Shown in pieces: positions 8,878-17,098 of a DNA stretch of 64,000 nt. The notes below the pieces were generated by a model. The model made no database searches and was not told where the DNA came from. It saw only the letters and a list, made by a program, of their open reading frames with translations. This DNA is from JBDXHU01 sp039989475 (lineage in GTDB: Bacteria; Pseudomonadota; Gammaproteobacteria; Pseudomonadales; Halieaceae). The stretch is taken from positions 124,001-188,000 of the forward strand of contig JBDXHU010000004.1 in assembly GCA_039989475.1 (NCBI GenBank), in the 5' to 3' direction. Positions within the stretch are counted from its first letter, which is position 1. Each line of letters opens with the position of its first letter. The translations under genes were made by a program, and so were the position numbers.

Positions 8878-9786
8878 CTATAACTCGCCTTCAAGCGCTG
8901 ATTTTTCATACTCTTTGACGGCTCGCTGGCGTTCTCGCTTCGCTTCGTAAACATCTTTGTGGGGTACGTAACCTGAGCGCTGGTCTAGAGCCGCGTTCAT
9001 CTTTCTGAATGCCGGCTTGGAAAATCCTGGCAGGAAGCGCGAATACCTAATATCCCGGATAAGGGATGGTCGAAAATAGCCGAGAGATACTTCCCGCTCA
9101 AGCTCAGCCATGTCGATTGAGCCATTCTTTAGCATCAGCCGAACTTCATCGAACCAAAGATAGTCATTATCATTATGAGGCGAGGCCCAGGGCTGAGTAA
9201 GCATATCCGTGTAATGGATAAGACAAGTCTCGGAATCATGCTTCTCCAGGCTGTTCCAATAAAAGGGAACGCCATAATTGATTTCATCTTCTTTCAGAAT
9301 GCAGATGTCGTGAAGAAGCTCATCGTAGTTGTACTTATCATCATCCATCCCCCGAACAATGTCATCCACATTCCAATCCAGAGCTGCGCAATCTAGTACC
9401 ATCACCGCGCACTGTTTCTTGCGCTTGCCAGGCGCGCCCAACTTGCTCACGTGCTGGTTATCGCTGGAGATCTCTTCCTGAACGATAATTTTGGCAGTAT
9501 CAAACGGAATCTCCCAAAGCGATCTAATATCTTTGAATACCAGCATGTCAGCATCCATGTAGATTGCTCGCCCTTCATAGTTACATAGTGCCGGGATAGC
9601 AAAACGAGCAAAGGAAAAGCCTGTACGCTGGCGATTTCGCGGGTCTTTTGGTACTAGAATCGGTAGATCAAGCAAAGGCGTAACTTCGACCTGCAAGTCG
9701 GTATATCGCTTAATCGAATGTTCCAGAACTTTAACGGCCAATAACTGGGAACGGTCGGTTCCCACAAAGACTCTCACGGGCTCCAT
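8878..9786 (-). CDS. GT8-like glycosyltransferase
   Basis: The 302-residue protein starts VRVFVGTDRSQLLAVKVLEHS and contains a RAIYMDADMLVF segment near residue 95, whose DxD motif binds the nucleotide-sugar metal ion in GT-A (GT8-type) enzymes. HYTDMLTQPWASP near residue 195 is also typical. It is clearly paralogous to the C-terminal half of the protein at 15599-17080: both share FVGTD, the ARTGFSFARF-like stretch, the DAD motif and the HYTDM block. It lies 3 bp from the epimerase gene and likely acts in the same cytoplasmic assembly pathway. Confidence 0.75.
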   Translation of the reverse strand: MEPVRVFVGTDRSQLLAVKVLEHSIKRYTDLQVEVTPLLDLPILVPKDPRNRQRTGFSFARFAIPALCNYEGRAIYMDADMLVFKDIRSLWEIPFDTAKIIVQEEISSDNQHVSKLGAPGKRKKQCAVMVLDCAALDWNVDDIVRGMDDDKYNYDELLHDICILKEDEINYGVPFYWNSLEKHDSETCLIHYTDMLTQPWASPHNDNDYLWFDEVRLMLKNGSIDMAELEREVSLGYFRPSLIRDIRYSRFLPGFSKPAFRKMNAALDQRSGYVPHKDVYEAKRERQRAVKEYEKSALEGEL

Positions 9787-9789
9787 AGT

Positions 9790-10917
9790 CTAACTATCCT
9801 CAGCATCTAAACACCGGCCATTGATTTCCCTATCCCGCAGACTGATCTTTGCAGATTCAATCAAGCGCTCCAGCCCATCTTCCAGAGTCGTCAGGGCTCT
9901 CCATCCAGTAGCGCTTTCTATACGTGAAATATCCGCCACCGCGTGTCGGATGTCCCCATCTCGAAAATCCCCACTTACTTTGCACGAATCACGCTGTAAC
10001 CCCATCAACCTAAGCATTGACTCTGCGACATATCGAATTGAGACTGCTTGGCCGCTGCCGACATTGTATACACCTGCCTTCATCTCCGATCCGGCACCAA
10101 GCATTATCGCTGCTACAACATCATCGACGTAGACAAAGTCTCTAACAATCTCTCCATCCTCGTACACATTTAGCGTCTGGCCTTGTAAGGCCTGCGCACA
10201 AAAAATGGAAAGCACTCCAGTATAGGGGTTAGTGAGAGACTGCCCCGGACCGTATACGTTCTGAAAGCGAAACACAACGGGGTCCCAAGTTTCCCCCACG
10301 GCCGCCTGGAAGGCCAACAGCTCCTGCATATACTTGGTAGAGCCGTAAATCGAAGCGGGGCTGATCATGACATCTTCTCGTGTGCTTTGGGGGTGCAGAG
10401 GCTCGCCATCATCATCTCGCAATAGAAAATCCCCAGCCGTCATTGCTTCGCAGTCTCTCGCCGGTGGAACAATTTCGTTTCCGGATGCGTCGCAGTAAAG
10501 TCCCTCACCGTAAACAGCTCGGGAAGATGGCAATACAAGGCGTCGAATTTGATCTCGGTGATCCCGCATACACTCCAACACATTTGCAGTGCCAGATACA
10601 TTGACATCGCAGTACCGCCGTATCTCGTGTTTTGACTGTCCAGTACCAGTCTCGGCTGCCAAATGGACAACGCATGTCGGACTCGCCTCGAGAAACGCCT
10701 GGTCCAGGGACCTTTTATCTCTTACATCACCCAAAAGCACCTTAACACTCTCCGGTACCGGCGGTATCCTGGCATCAGGGCCGTGGACCTGCGGATGCAA
10801 GTTATCAAATACCCAGACCTGGGTACCACCGGCCGCGACAAGCGCTTCTACCAAGCGCAGACCGATGAACCCGAGCCCACCGGTAACCAGGTAACGCTCC
10901 ACGGAATTTGAAGCCAT
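9790..10917 (-). CDS. NAD-dependent epimerase/dehydratase (SDR family)
   Basis: From the ATG at 10917 the protein is 375 residues. It opens with YLVTGGLGFIGLRLVEAL, an extended-SDR nucleotide-binding loop, and has a YGSTKYMQE active-site YxxxK at about residue 190. The frame extends upstream to 11007, but the ATG at 10917 is preceded by AAGGGG and places the Rossmann motif near the N terminus, as usual for the family. It likely makes or epimerises a nucleotide sugar. It is first gene of the minus-strand group and divergent from the methyltransferase at 11153, with a 16-bp palindrome in the gap. Confidence 0.78.
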   Translation of the reverse strand: MASNSVERYLVTGGLGFIGLRLVEALVAAGGTQVWVFDNLHPQVHGPDARIPPVPESVKVLLGDVRDKRSLDQAFLEASPTCVVHLAAETGTGQSKHEIRRYCDVNVSGTANVLECMRDHRDQIRRLVLPSSRAVYGEGLYCDASGNEIVPPARDCEAMTAGDFLLRDDDGEPLHPQSTREDVMISPASIYGSTKYMQELLAFQAAVGETWDPVVFRFQNVYGPGQSLTNPYTGVLSIFCAQALQGQTLNVYEDGEIVRDFVYVDDVVAAIMLGAGSEMKAGVYNVGSGQAVSIRYVAESMLRLMGLQRDSCKVSGDFRDGDIRHAVADISRIESATGWRALTTLEDGLERLIESAKISLRDREINGRCLDAEDS

Positions 10918-10999
10918 AACCCCTTGTTTATTCACGTTATTTTGCACACCTGGAGCGACAAATGAGTCCACATTTTGGAATGCCAACTTTAAATGATTC

Positions 11000-11015
11000 C
11001 TTCTCATATGAGAAG
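11000..11015. promoter_or_regulatory. 16-bp perfect palindrome in divergent intergenic region (candidate operator)
   Basis: CTTCTCATATGAGAAG is a perfect inverted repeat without a spacer. It lies in the 235-bp gap between two divergent genes whose starts are at 10917 and 11153. Position and symmetry suit a dimeric regulator controlling both directions, but no regulator gene is nearby and no second copy was found. The rest of the gap shows no gene. Confidence 0.35.
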
Positions 11016-11152
11016 TACGGATGCGGTTTCAGCCCCAATAGCCCATCTGATTGCCCAGCGAGCTTCATGTTATGGGTCAAGCCTGACACCAGAGGTGACA
11101 TCTGTGGTTCCTTTTGGCATGCTCGTGCACCAGACAGAGTACGGAGTTGACC

Positions 11153-11989
11153 ATGAGCGCCACAGACACCCTGGATGAAGCAACCATACGAGAAAGACTG
11201 GCGGCACTTTCCCCCGAAATACCCTGGGCCCATCATTTTGACCTTGGATTTGGCATCGAAACTGTCACTCCCTCCGATGAGCAGTTCTATGGGAAGGCCA
11301 CGGGCTTAAAGAAGTTCGGCCTGCTCGTTGCGGACCTGGTGCCTTTCCACACACGAGCCGCCAAGCTGGATGGAATGAGAGTTTTGGACGTCGCATGCGC
11401 CGAGGGCGAACACTCTACTCGTTTGGCCTCCATGGGCGCGGAGGTGGTGGGTATCGAAGGCAGACCACTTTATCTCGAACGCGCGAAACTGGCGGCAGAC
11501 GTGCTGGGTGTTTCAGACCGTGTAGACTTCCGTCTGGGCGATGTAAGGTCTATGTCGACCCAGGATTTAGGCACTTTTGACCTCGTTATGGCATCCGGTA
11601 TTCTGCACCACCTCAACACCGAGGCATTTGCGCCATTCTTAAAATCACTATGTGAATTGACAAGAGACACTTGCGTTATCTACACACATATAGCAACTCC
11701 ATTAGCCGTCGAACGACACCGACTGCAAGGTCCTGTGTCAAGCGCTGAGGGCTACGAAGGATACCTCTTCAGAGAGCACAAAGACGGTGCTTCCGATAAA
11801 GAGAAATCTGATCAAGTGAGGGCATCTCTGGACAATACTCATTCTTTTTGGGCTACAGAAGCGTCTTTCAATAAAGCACTGATAGATTCAGGTTTTCAAT
11901 CTGTATTTCGGTCAATAAAGCCGCATATGTTTTCCAATTTCGACAATGCGTCTTATCGCCCCGTTACCGTCTGCAGAAATGTGCGATAG
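11153..11989 (+). CDS. SAM-dependent methyltransferase
   Basis: The 278-residue protein begins at an ATG preceded by GGAG with suitable spacing; the frame is open further upstream to 11114 but without a better ribosome binding site. The SAM site is visible as GMRVLDVACAEGEHST (about residues 74-89), then EVVGIEGRP and FDLVMASGILHHLN. It resembles Methyltransf_25/tRNA-mo5U34-type proteins, which in surface glycan loci usually act on sugars. The stop is 8 bp before the TTG start of the next gene, so the two form a small operon. Confidence 0.75.
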   Translation: MSATDTLDEATIRERLAALSPEIPWAHHFDLGFGIETVTPSDEQFYGKATGLKKFGLLVADLVPFHTRAAKLDGMRVLDVACAEGEHSTRLASMGAEVVGIEGRPLYLERAKLAADVLGVSDRVDFRLGDVRSMSTQDLGTFDLVMASGILHHLNTEAFAPFLKSLCELTRDTCVIYTHIATPLAVERHRLQGPVSSAEGYEGYLFREHKDGASDKEKSDQVRASLDNTHSFWATEASFNKALIDSGFQSVFRSIKPHMFSNFDNASYRPVTVCRNVR

Positions 11990-11997
11990 GAACCAAT

Positions 11998-12801
11998 TTG
12001 TGGCCGAATAATGACAGGCAAAGTACTCCAGTAATTTGGATAGCCTCATACCCAAAGTCCGGCAACACGTGGTTGCGCCACATTCTGAATCAACTCTTGT
12101 GCCCCGATGTAGGCGGTCACATTTCGGTCCCATTCCATGCCAGAGAGTTTCCCGAAGACATCTATGTGCACGAGCTTCCAATAGGCAATGTACACCTTGT
12201 CAAAACTCACTCCTATCCCGGGAGCGAGCAACTCAATGCAGTGAGCAACCCATTTTATGGCGCAATAACGATTCGGCGGCATCCTCTCGATATCTTACTC
12301 TCTGCCGTAAATTACAACGGCATAAAGACTAAATCGGAGTTTTTCCTCGGTGGTAGCATTAAGACCGTGGACAAGATCATCGAAGATGGTGAATTCGACC
12401 ACTACGTTGAACAATTCATAGAATTGGATGGCGTCAGCACATATTGCGTAATGAGCGGACCCTGGTCTCAGTACCAATCTCAATGGAATGATGTATTCAC
12501 AGGACCCAGCCATCTGACGATGGTATACGAGGATATGGTCGCCAGGCCGGAACATTCAGTGATGCAAATTTCAGAGTATTTTCAACTCGATACCGATATG
12601 AATCTCGCCCACGATATTGTGGAAAGGGTAGAAGAAAAAACCCAGGTCAACGGTGAATTTTACTGGAGAAAACAGGCCTATAATTACAGGAAACTACTTC
12701 CATTGAAAACGATCCAGCGCTTCGAAAGGCACTTTGAAAAACAATTGCTCAAGCTGGGCTACGCACTGACAGACAGCGTCTCAATACACCACAAGGTCTA
12801 G
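11998..12801 (+). CDS. Sulfotransferase domain protein (TTG start)
   Basis: The 267-residue protein has IWIASYPKSGNTWLRHIL close to its N terminus, the PAPS 5'-phosphosulfate loop. ITIRRHPLDILLSAVNY at about residue 90 is the 3'-phosphate-binding element, matching the cytosolic Sulfotransfer_1 type. No in-frame ATG precedes the conserved motif. The TTG at 11998 follows an AGGA at 11989-11992 with 5-nt spacing, which decides the start. Coupled to the upstream methyltransferase. Confidence 0.8.
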   Translation: MWPNNDRQSTPVIWIASYPKSGNTWLRHILNQLLCPDVGGHISVPFHAREFPEDIYVHELPIGNVHLVKTHSYPGSEQLNAVSNPFYGAITIRRHPLDILLSAVNYNGIKTKSEFFLGGSIKTVDKIIEDGEFDHYVEQFIELDGVSTYCVMSGPWSQYQSQWNDVFTGPSHLTMVYEDMVARPEHSVMQISEYFQLDTDMNLAHDIVERVEEKTQVNGEFYWRKQAYNYRKLLPLKTIQRFERHFEKQLLKLGYALTDSVSIHHKV

Positions 12802-12808
12802 TTACCAA

Positions 12809-12880
12809 CTAGAGCTCGTAGCCGAACCTCTCTATGTCCCTGCGAATTTTTTCCCGAACAAACTCCTTGGATGGCTCACA
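12809..12880 (-). pseudogene. Severed C-terminal tail of the sulfotransferase
   Basis: Directly after the amber codon and in the same frame, 23 sense codons followed by TAG encode a peptide ending KEFVREKIRRDIERFGYEL, which looks like the conserved end of sulfotransferases of this type. There is no start codon or ribosome site of its own, so it makes sense only as the remainder of the upstream gene. Confidence 0.55.
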
Positions 12881-13495
12881 CTACAGTTCCTGATAACCGC
12901 TGGAGCTAATTTGGCGGAAACACCAATCGATATGATTCAGAGGCTCGGGCAGGAGTTTTGAGTCTTCGGTGAAGTGTTCAAATCGGATAAAAGTTAGGTT
13001 ATCGATGTCAACCAACCCCTCTAGCCAGGAAATCCGGTCTCTGATATTGAAGTAACTATCGTCAGCATAGCGCGGTGTGTCATCACAAAGCACCCATCTG
13101 TTAAAGCCCAGGCGACGTGAGCCCATGACGATCTTCAGATCGTCAAGCATTGATATTCCCGACTTAACTCTCTGGAGCGAAAGACGAGCCGCAATTCGTT
13201 TCTGCGCAGCACGTCGGCGAAAATTGAATCTGGAGTACAAACGTGCCCACGGGTTTCTGACTATGCCGACAATATCCGGGGCGGATTCGTAACCCAGTAT
13301 GTCAAATACAGACCCATCAACCATCTCCCGAATCGAAGTATGGGGAGGCAGTCGCAACTCCTCTCCAAGAATTTCAGCTCCAGGTAGATCTGCAACGAAA
13401 TCCTTGATTACTGATGTGAAGTAACTACCACCGTTCTTTGGTATTTGCACAAATACGATATCGGGGCTCTTCAGAAAAAGACAGGCCATAATCAC
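12881..13495 (-). CDS. Sulfotransferase-like protein with C terminus cut by in-frame amber codon
   Basis: From a GTG at 13495 (GGAA upstream) the protein is 204 residues. It has FVQIPKNGGSYFTSVI as the PAPS loop and IVGIVRNPWARLYSRFNF near residue 80 as the 3'-phosphate motif, as in membrane-type sulfotransferases. Translation ends at a TAG (12881-12883). The same frame continues for another 23 sense codons with a typical sulfotransferase tail ending RRDIERFGYEL. The TAG probably replaces a tyrosine codon after YQEL. The gene may be a recent pseudogene, a tail-less but functional protein, or carry a base-call error. Confidence 0.6.
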   Translation of the reverse strand: MIMACLFLKSPDIVFVQIPKNGGSYFTSVIKDFVADLPGAEILGEELRLPPHTSIREMVDGSVFDILGYESAPDIVGIVRNPWARLYSRFNFRRRAAQKRIAARLSLQRVKSGISMLDDLKIVMGSRRLGFNRWVLCDDTPRYADDSYFNIRDRISWLEGLVDIDNLTFIRFEHFTEDSKLLPEPLNHIDWCFRQISSSGYQEL

Positions 13496-13755
13496 TCAAG
13501 ATTCCAGTTACATGCAAACGGAGTGCTATGAAATTCGAATTACAATAGTCTTATAACGGTCATTCTACACCAGCGGGCTTAGCCTAAATACTGAAACCAG
13601 ACAACCAAAGCTACGCTAAGGTTCGATTAATATTTAGACCATAGTAAGCAATTCTCAATATGCTCAGCGGCTGCAGGCGTCACGCGCCAGCCTCTTGGTC
13701 AGGCCGGACTGGTGGGACCATTTAGTAATGGCGGCTCCTTCAACTATGGATGGCC
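13496..13755. other. Intergenic gap without recognisable gene
   Basis: About 260 bp between two minus-strand genes. It contains the 10-bp palindrome AATTCGAATT and AT-rich stretches that could hold the promoter of the sulfotransferase gene. I could not identify convincing promoter hexamers, a tRNA or a repeat here. Confidence 0.4.
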
Positions 13756-14622
13756 TCACTCACGGAACGCAGCCAGCAACGATTGCACTAGAGGCGTAAT
13801 AAGAAACCACTGCCCACGAGCAAGATAAAGAACTGGTTTAATCAATATTCTTACCGCAACCACACTGGGCAGGCAATAGGGATAATGTGAACGCGTGAAT
13901 TTGAAGGTGCTCAGATTCTCATGAAACTGACGCAGTTTGGCACTGTTATCATCGGTACCCGAGCTCGCGGCACCAATATGCCGAACGACGCTCTGCTCAC
14001 ACCAAGCAATATTTGAATCAGAGCCCATCCGGCAGATCAAATCAAGCTCTTCATAGTAGAGGAAAAGCTTTTCATTCATCAAACCAAACTGGGTAAACAC
14101 GTCGGCTCGGACAAACATAGCAGCTCCATAGATGAAATCCAGAGGCGCGTCCGTATTGCCCCGCGACGAGCGCTGAAGGCTCAACCATGGATTGTAATAA
14201 CCGCCACCCGCGTACTCCAGTTCACCTGTGCTCGCGTTCAATATTGTCGATCCCCATATCTTGACTTCCGGTCTGTGACCGGCACAGAAAATAAGCGCGC
14301 TCAATGCACTAGTCTCTAGCTCAACATCATTGTTGAGAAGCCATACAAACTCGGATGATCGCTCGTGAGCCCAGCAAATTCCGATATTACAGCCCGCAGC
14401 ATAACCACGATTCTCAGAGCTGCACAGCAATCTAATTCTTTCATCGCCAACCACATTAACGAAGTCTTGTATTGCCTCTACAGATCCGTCTTTAGAACCA
14501 TTATCTACAATGCAAACCGAGAGCAGGCCCGTACGCCACTCCGGTAGCGCTAGCAAAGAATTCAGAGCAACCTTGGTGTCAGGCCAGTTCTGCCAATTGA
14601 CAACCACAGCGGCAACGGTCAT
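13756..14622 (-). CDS. GT2 family glycosyltransferase (rhamnosyltransferase-like)
   Basis: The 288-residue protein shows AAVVVNWQNWPDT at the N terminus, CIVDNGSKDGSVEAI at about residue 35, and VWLLNNDVELE near residue 95, whose NND(V) acts as the DxD metal-binding motif. FLYYEELDLICRMG near residue 190 carries the catalytic acidic ED pair typical of GT2 rhamnosyltransferase-like enzymes. It overlaps the upstream glycosyltransferase gene by 4 bp and acts in the cytoplasm on the lipid-linked acceptor. Confidence 0.82.
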   Translation of the reverse strand: MTVAAVVVNWQNWPDTKVALNSLLALPEWRTGLLSVCIVDNGSKDGSVEAIQDFVNVVGDERIRLLCSSENRGYAAGCNIGICWAHERSSEFVWLLNNDVELETSALSALIFCAGHRPEVKIWGSTILNASTGELEYAGGGYYNPWLSLQRSSRGNTDAPLDFIYGAAMFVRADVFTQFGLMNEKLFLYYEELDLICRMGSDSNIAWCEQSVVRHIGAASSGTDDNSAKLRQFHENLSTFKFTRSHYPYCLPSVVAVRILIKPVLYLARGQWFLITPLVQSLLAAFRE

Positions 14623-15599
14623 TTGGGGACACCTACACCCACTTTAGGTAGCACCAGCAAGCGCAGTAAAAAGAGCAGCCGCAGGATCGGGTTCGATGCC
14701 CGAAATTCTCCGCGCACTGCAGGCAGCAATCTAGCCAGTGGAGCCTTGCGAGACAAGTCAGCATAAACCTCGGTAGGCGCCTCAACTGGAATACTCCGTT
14801 CTCGTAAACGCCGCCGAAGCGCCGCAGCCTGAGTTATGCTTCGTTGCAGCTCATCTTGTCCTGCGACCCAGCGGGGACCCACATGCGTGAGCGAGCGCAC
14901 TAGTCCTGACAAAAACCCAGAGTGCCCCACGAAATTTTCCCCATGCAGACGATACTTCACGCTGGCTTGAGGCAGATAGCGGTAGGTACCCGCCGCACTG
15001 GCACACAAGCCAAACCACCAGTCATGCATGACCGCCTCCGCCGGCAGGGGCATCGCCAACTCTGCCAGGGATCGATTAAACGCAACGGTGCATCCCTGGA
15101 CATAATTGCGCCCAAGCAAGTCTCGTAGAGCATCTTCGCCACGATGGTAGTGCATTGCACGCAGATATGAAGCTGCAATGAGGCTTCCAGTTTCGTCAAT
15201 CAACTCCGCATCCGTGGAAATCAGTGCAGGCTTTCCGTGCCGTGTACCCTCGAGAGCTAACAGAGATGACAGACTGAACTCTAACTTGTCCGACATCCAG
15301 ATATCATCCTGGTCAGCAAGAAAAAATACGCTATGATCATCTACCAAAGCATGGCCGAGCAATCGTTGCACGGATTCCAGTACGCCTCTTGCGCCCCCAC
15401 TGGTGACGGGAAGCACCTGGATTCGGCAATCTCCAACCGCAGCCTTTCTCAGTATCTCCATCGATTCGTCGGTGGACCCGTCATCGAGACAATATAAAGC
15501 CCAATCGCTGAACGACTGTTGCGTAATGCTCAGCAATTGCTCAGATAGAAAGCGCGCGCCGTTGTGTACCGGCATGAGGATTGCGACCGTTTCCGTCAT
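14619..15599 (-). CDS. GT2 family glycosyltransferase
   Basis: The 326-residue protein begins ETVAILMPVHNGARFLSEQL and has LYCLDDGSTDESMEI at about residue 35, FFLADQDDIWM near residue 95 (metal-binding DQDD) and AVMHDWWFGL near residue 165. This is the layout of WbbL/RfbF-type GT2 enzymes. The ATG shares its first base with the stop of the upstream fusion protein and the 3' end overlaps the next gene by 4 bp, so the three glycosyltransferases form one operon. Confidence 0.82.
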   Translation of the reverse strand: MTETVAILMPVHNGARFLSEQLLSITQQSFSDWALYCLDDGSTDESMEILRKAAVGDCRIQVLPVTSGGARGVLESVQRLLGHALVDDHSVFFLADQDDIWMSDKLEFSLSSLLALEGTRHGKPALISTDAELIDETGSLIAASYLRAMHYHRGEDALRDLLGRNYVQGCTVAFNRSLAELAMPLPAEAVMHDWWFGLCASAAGTYRYLPQASVKYRLHGENFVGHSGFLSGLVRSLTHVGPRWVAGQDELQRSITQAAALRRRLRERSIPVEAPTEVYADLSRKAPLARLLPAVRGEFRASNPILRLLFLLRLLVLPKVGVGVPK

Positions 15600-17080
15600 C
15601 AGCGTCCGAGGAGACCCTTAAGTTTTTCGCCTAACCGCGATACCCGCCTGACTGCTCCATCCCAATTGCTGCTATTGCGCATATCGGCGTATCGCTTGAA
15701 GGGCGGCACCCAACTTTTCTCCAGATGCGTGAAATTTCTATCCAGCTTCAACCCAGCCCATTTGGGTAGCCGTGGGCTCAGGTGCCCCGCCTCTATCTCC
15801 TCCACAAGGAAATCACGCTCGATGGCTCCCGCGCTCAACGCCTCGCGCAGGCAACGATACCAGAGCTTCCTGTTGCCATTCCGGCGAGACACCCAGGGCT
15901 GTCTGTGCATATCGGTGTAGTGCAGCAATTTGGTCCTACCCTTCCGGTAAAACTCCAGAGAATTCCACTCCCCGGGCAAATCAGCCCGGCGCTGCTCCTC
16001 GGGCACGATACACAGGTGGTACATCAAATCTCGGTAATCCAACTCATCGCGGTCCATCGCCGCGATGATTTCCCCGACATCCCACCGTGCCTGCTCGCAG
16101 TCGATCAGCATCACCGAGTATTGCGGAATGCGGCGGCCCTTTTTGACCAACTCGGAGTAAAGGACCTGCGCACCCTCCATGGGGGTGCACCAGAGTGCGG
16201 CAATATCCGAAAATAATTGCATGTCGGCATCCAGGTAGATAGCGCGTCCGCGATAACTGCAGATGCGTGGAATATCAAAACGCGCGAAGGAAAACCCAGT
16301 CCTTGCATGGTTGTCAGGGTTTCGGGGCTCGGGAATCCCCCTGTTGTCGATGGGAATCACCTCAACGCTCATGCTGGCATATTGCCGAATGCTGTGCTCC
16401 AACACCTTGAAGCCTGCCATTTGGGTTTCGTCGGTGCCGACGAATACACGTATAGGTGCTTCCGCGTTGAGGGGTGCGTAAAAAATATTGCTTTCCCGGA
16501 TCACCCTGGCCATACCTTGAAACTGCAAATCGAAACTCGGTCTACCGTTCTTTAGCAGCGTCTTGTCGCTCAACCCAGCGAATCTTAGTCCATAACTGGT
16601 GCCACCATCCAAGCCTAACGAACGCACGTTATTAACCCCAATTGAAGCGAGAATATCGAGTGCCGCTTCAGCGCTAAAATACATAGCCGTGATAATCGGG
16701 GATTCATCTCTTGGAGGAGCGTCATGTAAGTTGTACCAGATCAATCTACCTTCCTTGGACAACTTATCGAGGACTGGGATTTCGACGCAATAATCTTCCA
16801 GGGTCTTTTTAGACGGCTTGAACCGCTCGTGAGGATGCAGAGGCATCAAGAGGTATTCGGCGTTTTGGTACAAGGCTTCTGCACAGTCACGAACTACATC
16901 CATATCGATGATATGGGCTACCTTCGCGGGTATTTTCGTAATCACATGGTTGAGCGCGAGTATAGAAAAGTCCGATGTGTCAAACTCTTCAAAGAGATCT
17001 ACGGACGGCCCCTTCCCAAGAACCAACCAGGATTCTGTAGACGCGTTGACGGACTTGGACCATTCAATTAACTCTCGCAT
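15599..17080 (-). CDS. Two-domain protein: DUF115/GT42-like N terminus fused to GT8-like glycosyltransferase
   Basis: In this 493-residue protein, residues 1-205 carry WLVLGKGPSVDLFEEF followed by ILALNHVI and a later SLGLDGGTSYG. This pattern recalls DUF115/MptE-like or GT42 sialyltransferase-like Rossmann domains. Residues 207-480 form a GT8-like domain with IRVFVGTDETQM, a RAIYLDADMQLF DxD block and HYTDMHRQPWVS, paralogous to the stand-alone protein at 8878-9786. The chain could perform two consecutive transfers on the glycan. The N-terminal assignment is tentative; the GT8 part is secure. The gene ends where the next GT2 gene begins and starts 18 bp after dxs. Confidence 0.65.
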   Translation of the reverse strand: MRELIEWSKSVNASTESWLVLGKGPSVDLFEEFDTSDFSILALNHVITKIPAKVAHIIDMDVVRDCAEALYQNAEYLLMPLHPHERFKPSKKTLEDYCVEIPVLDKLSKEGRLIWYNLHDAPPRDESPIITAMYFSAEAALDILASIGVNNVRSLGLDGGTSYGLRFAGLSDKTLLKNGRPSFDLQFQGMARVIRESNIFYAPLNAEAPIRVFVGTDETQMAGFKVLEHSIRQYASMSVEVIPIDNRGIPEPRNPDNHARTGFSFARFDIPRICSYRGRAIYLDADMQLFSDIAALWCTPMEGAQVLYSELVKKGRRIPQYSVMLIDCEQARWDVGEIIAAMDRDELDYRDLMYHLCIVPEEQRRADLPGEWNSLEFYRKGRTKLLHYTDMHRQPWVSRRNGNRKLWYRCLREALSAGAIERDFLVEEIEAGHLSPRLPKWAGLKLDRNFTHLEKSWVPPFKRYADMRNSSNWDGAVRRVSRLGEKLKGLLGR

Positions 17081-17098
17081 TGGGCAAATCGCAACCAG

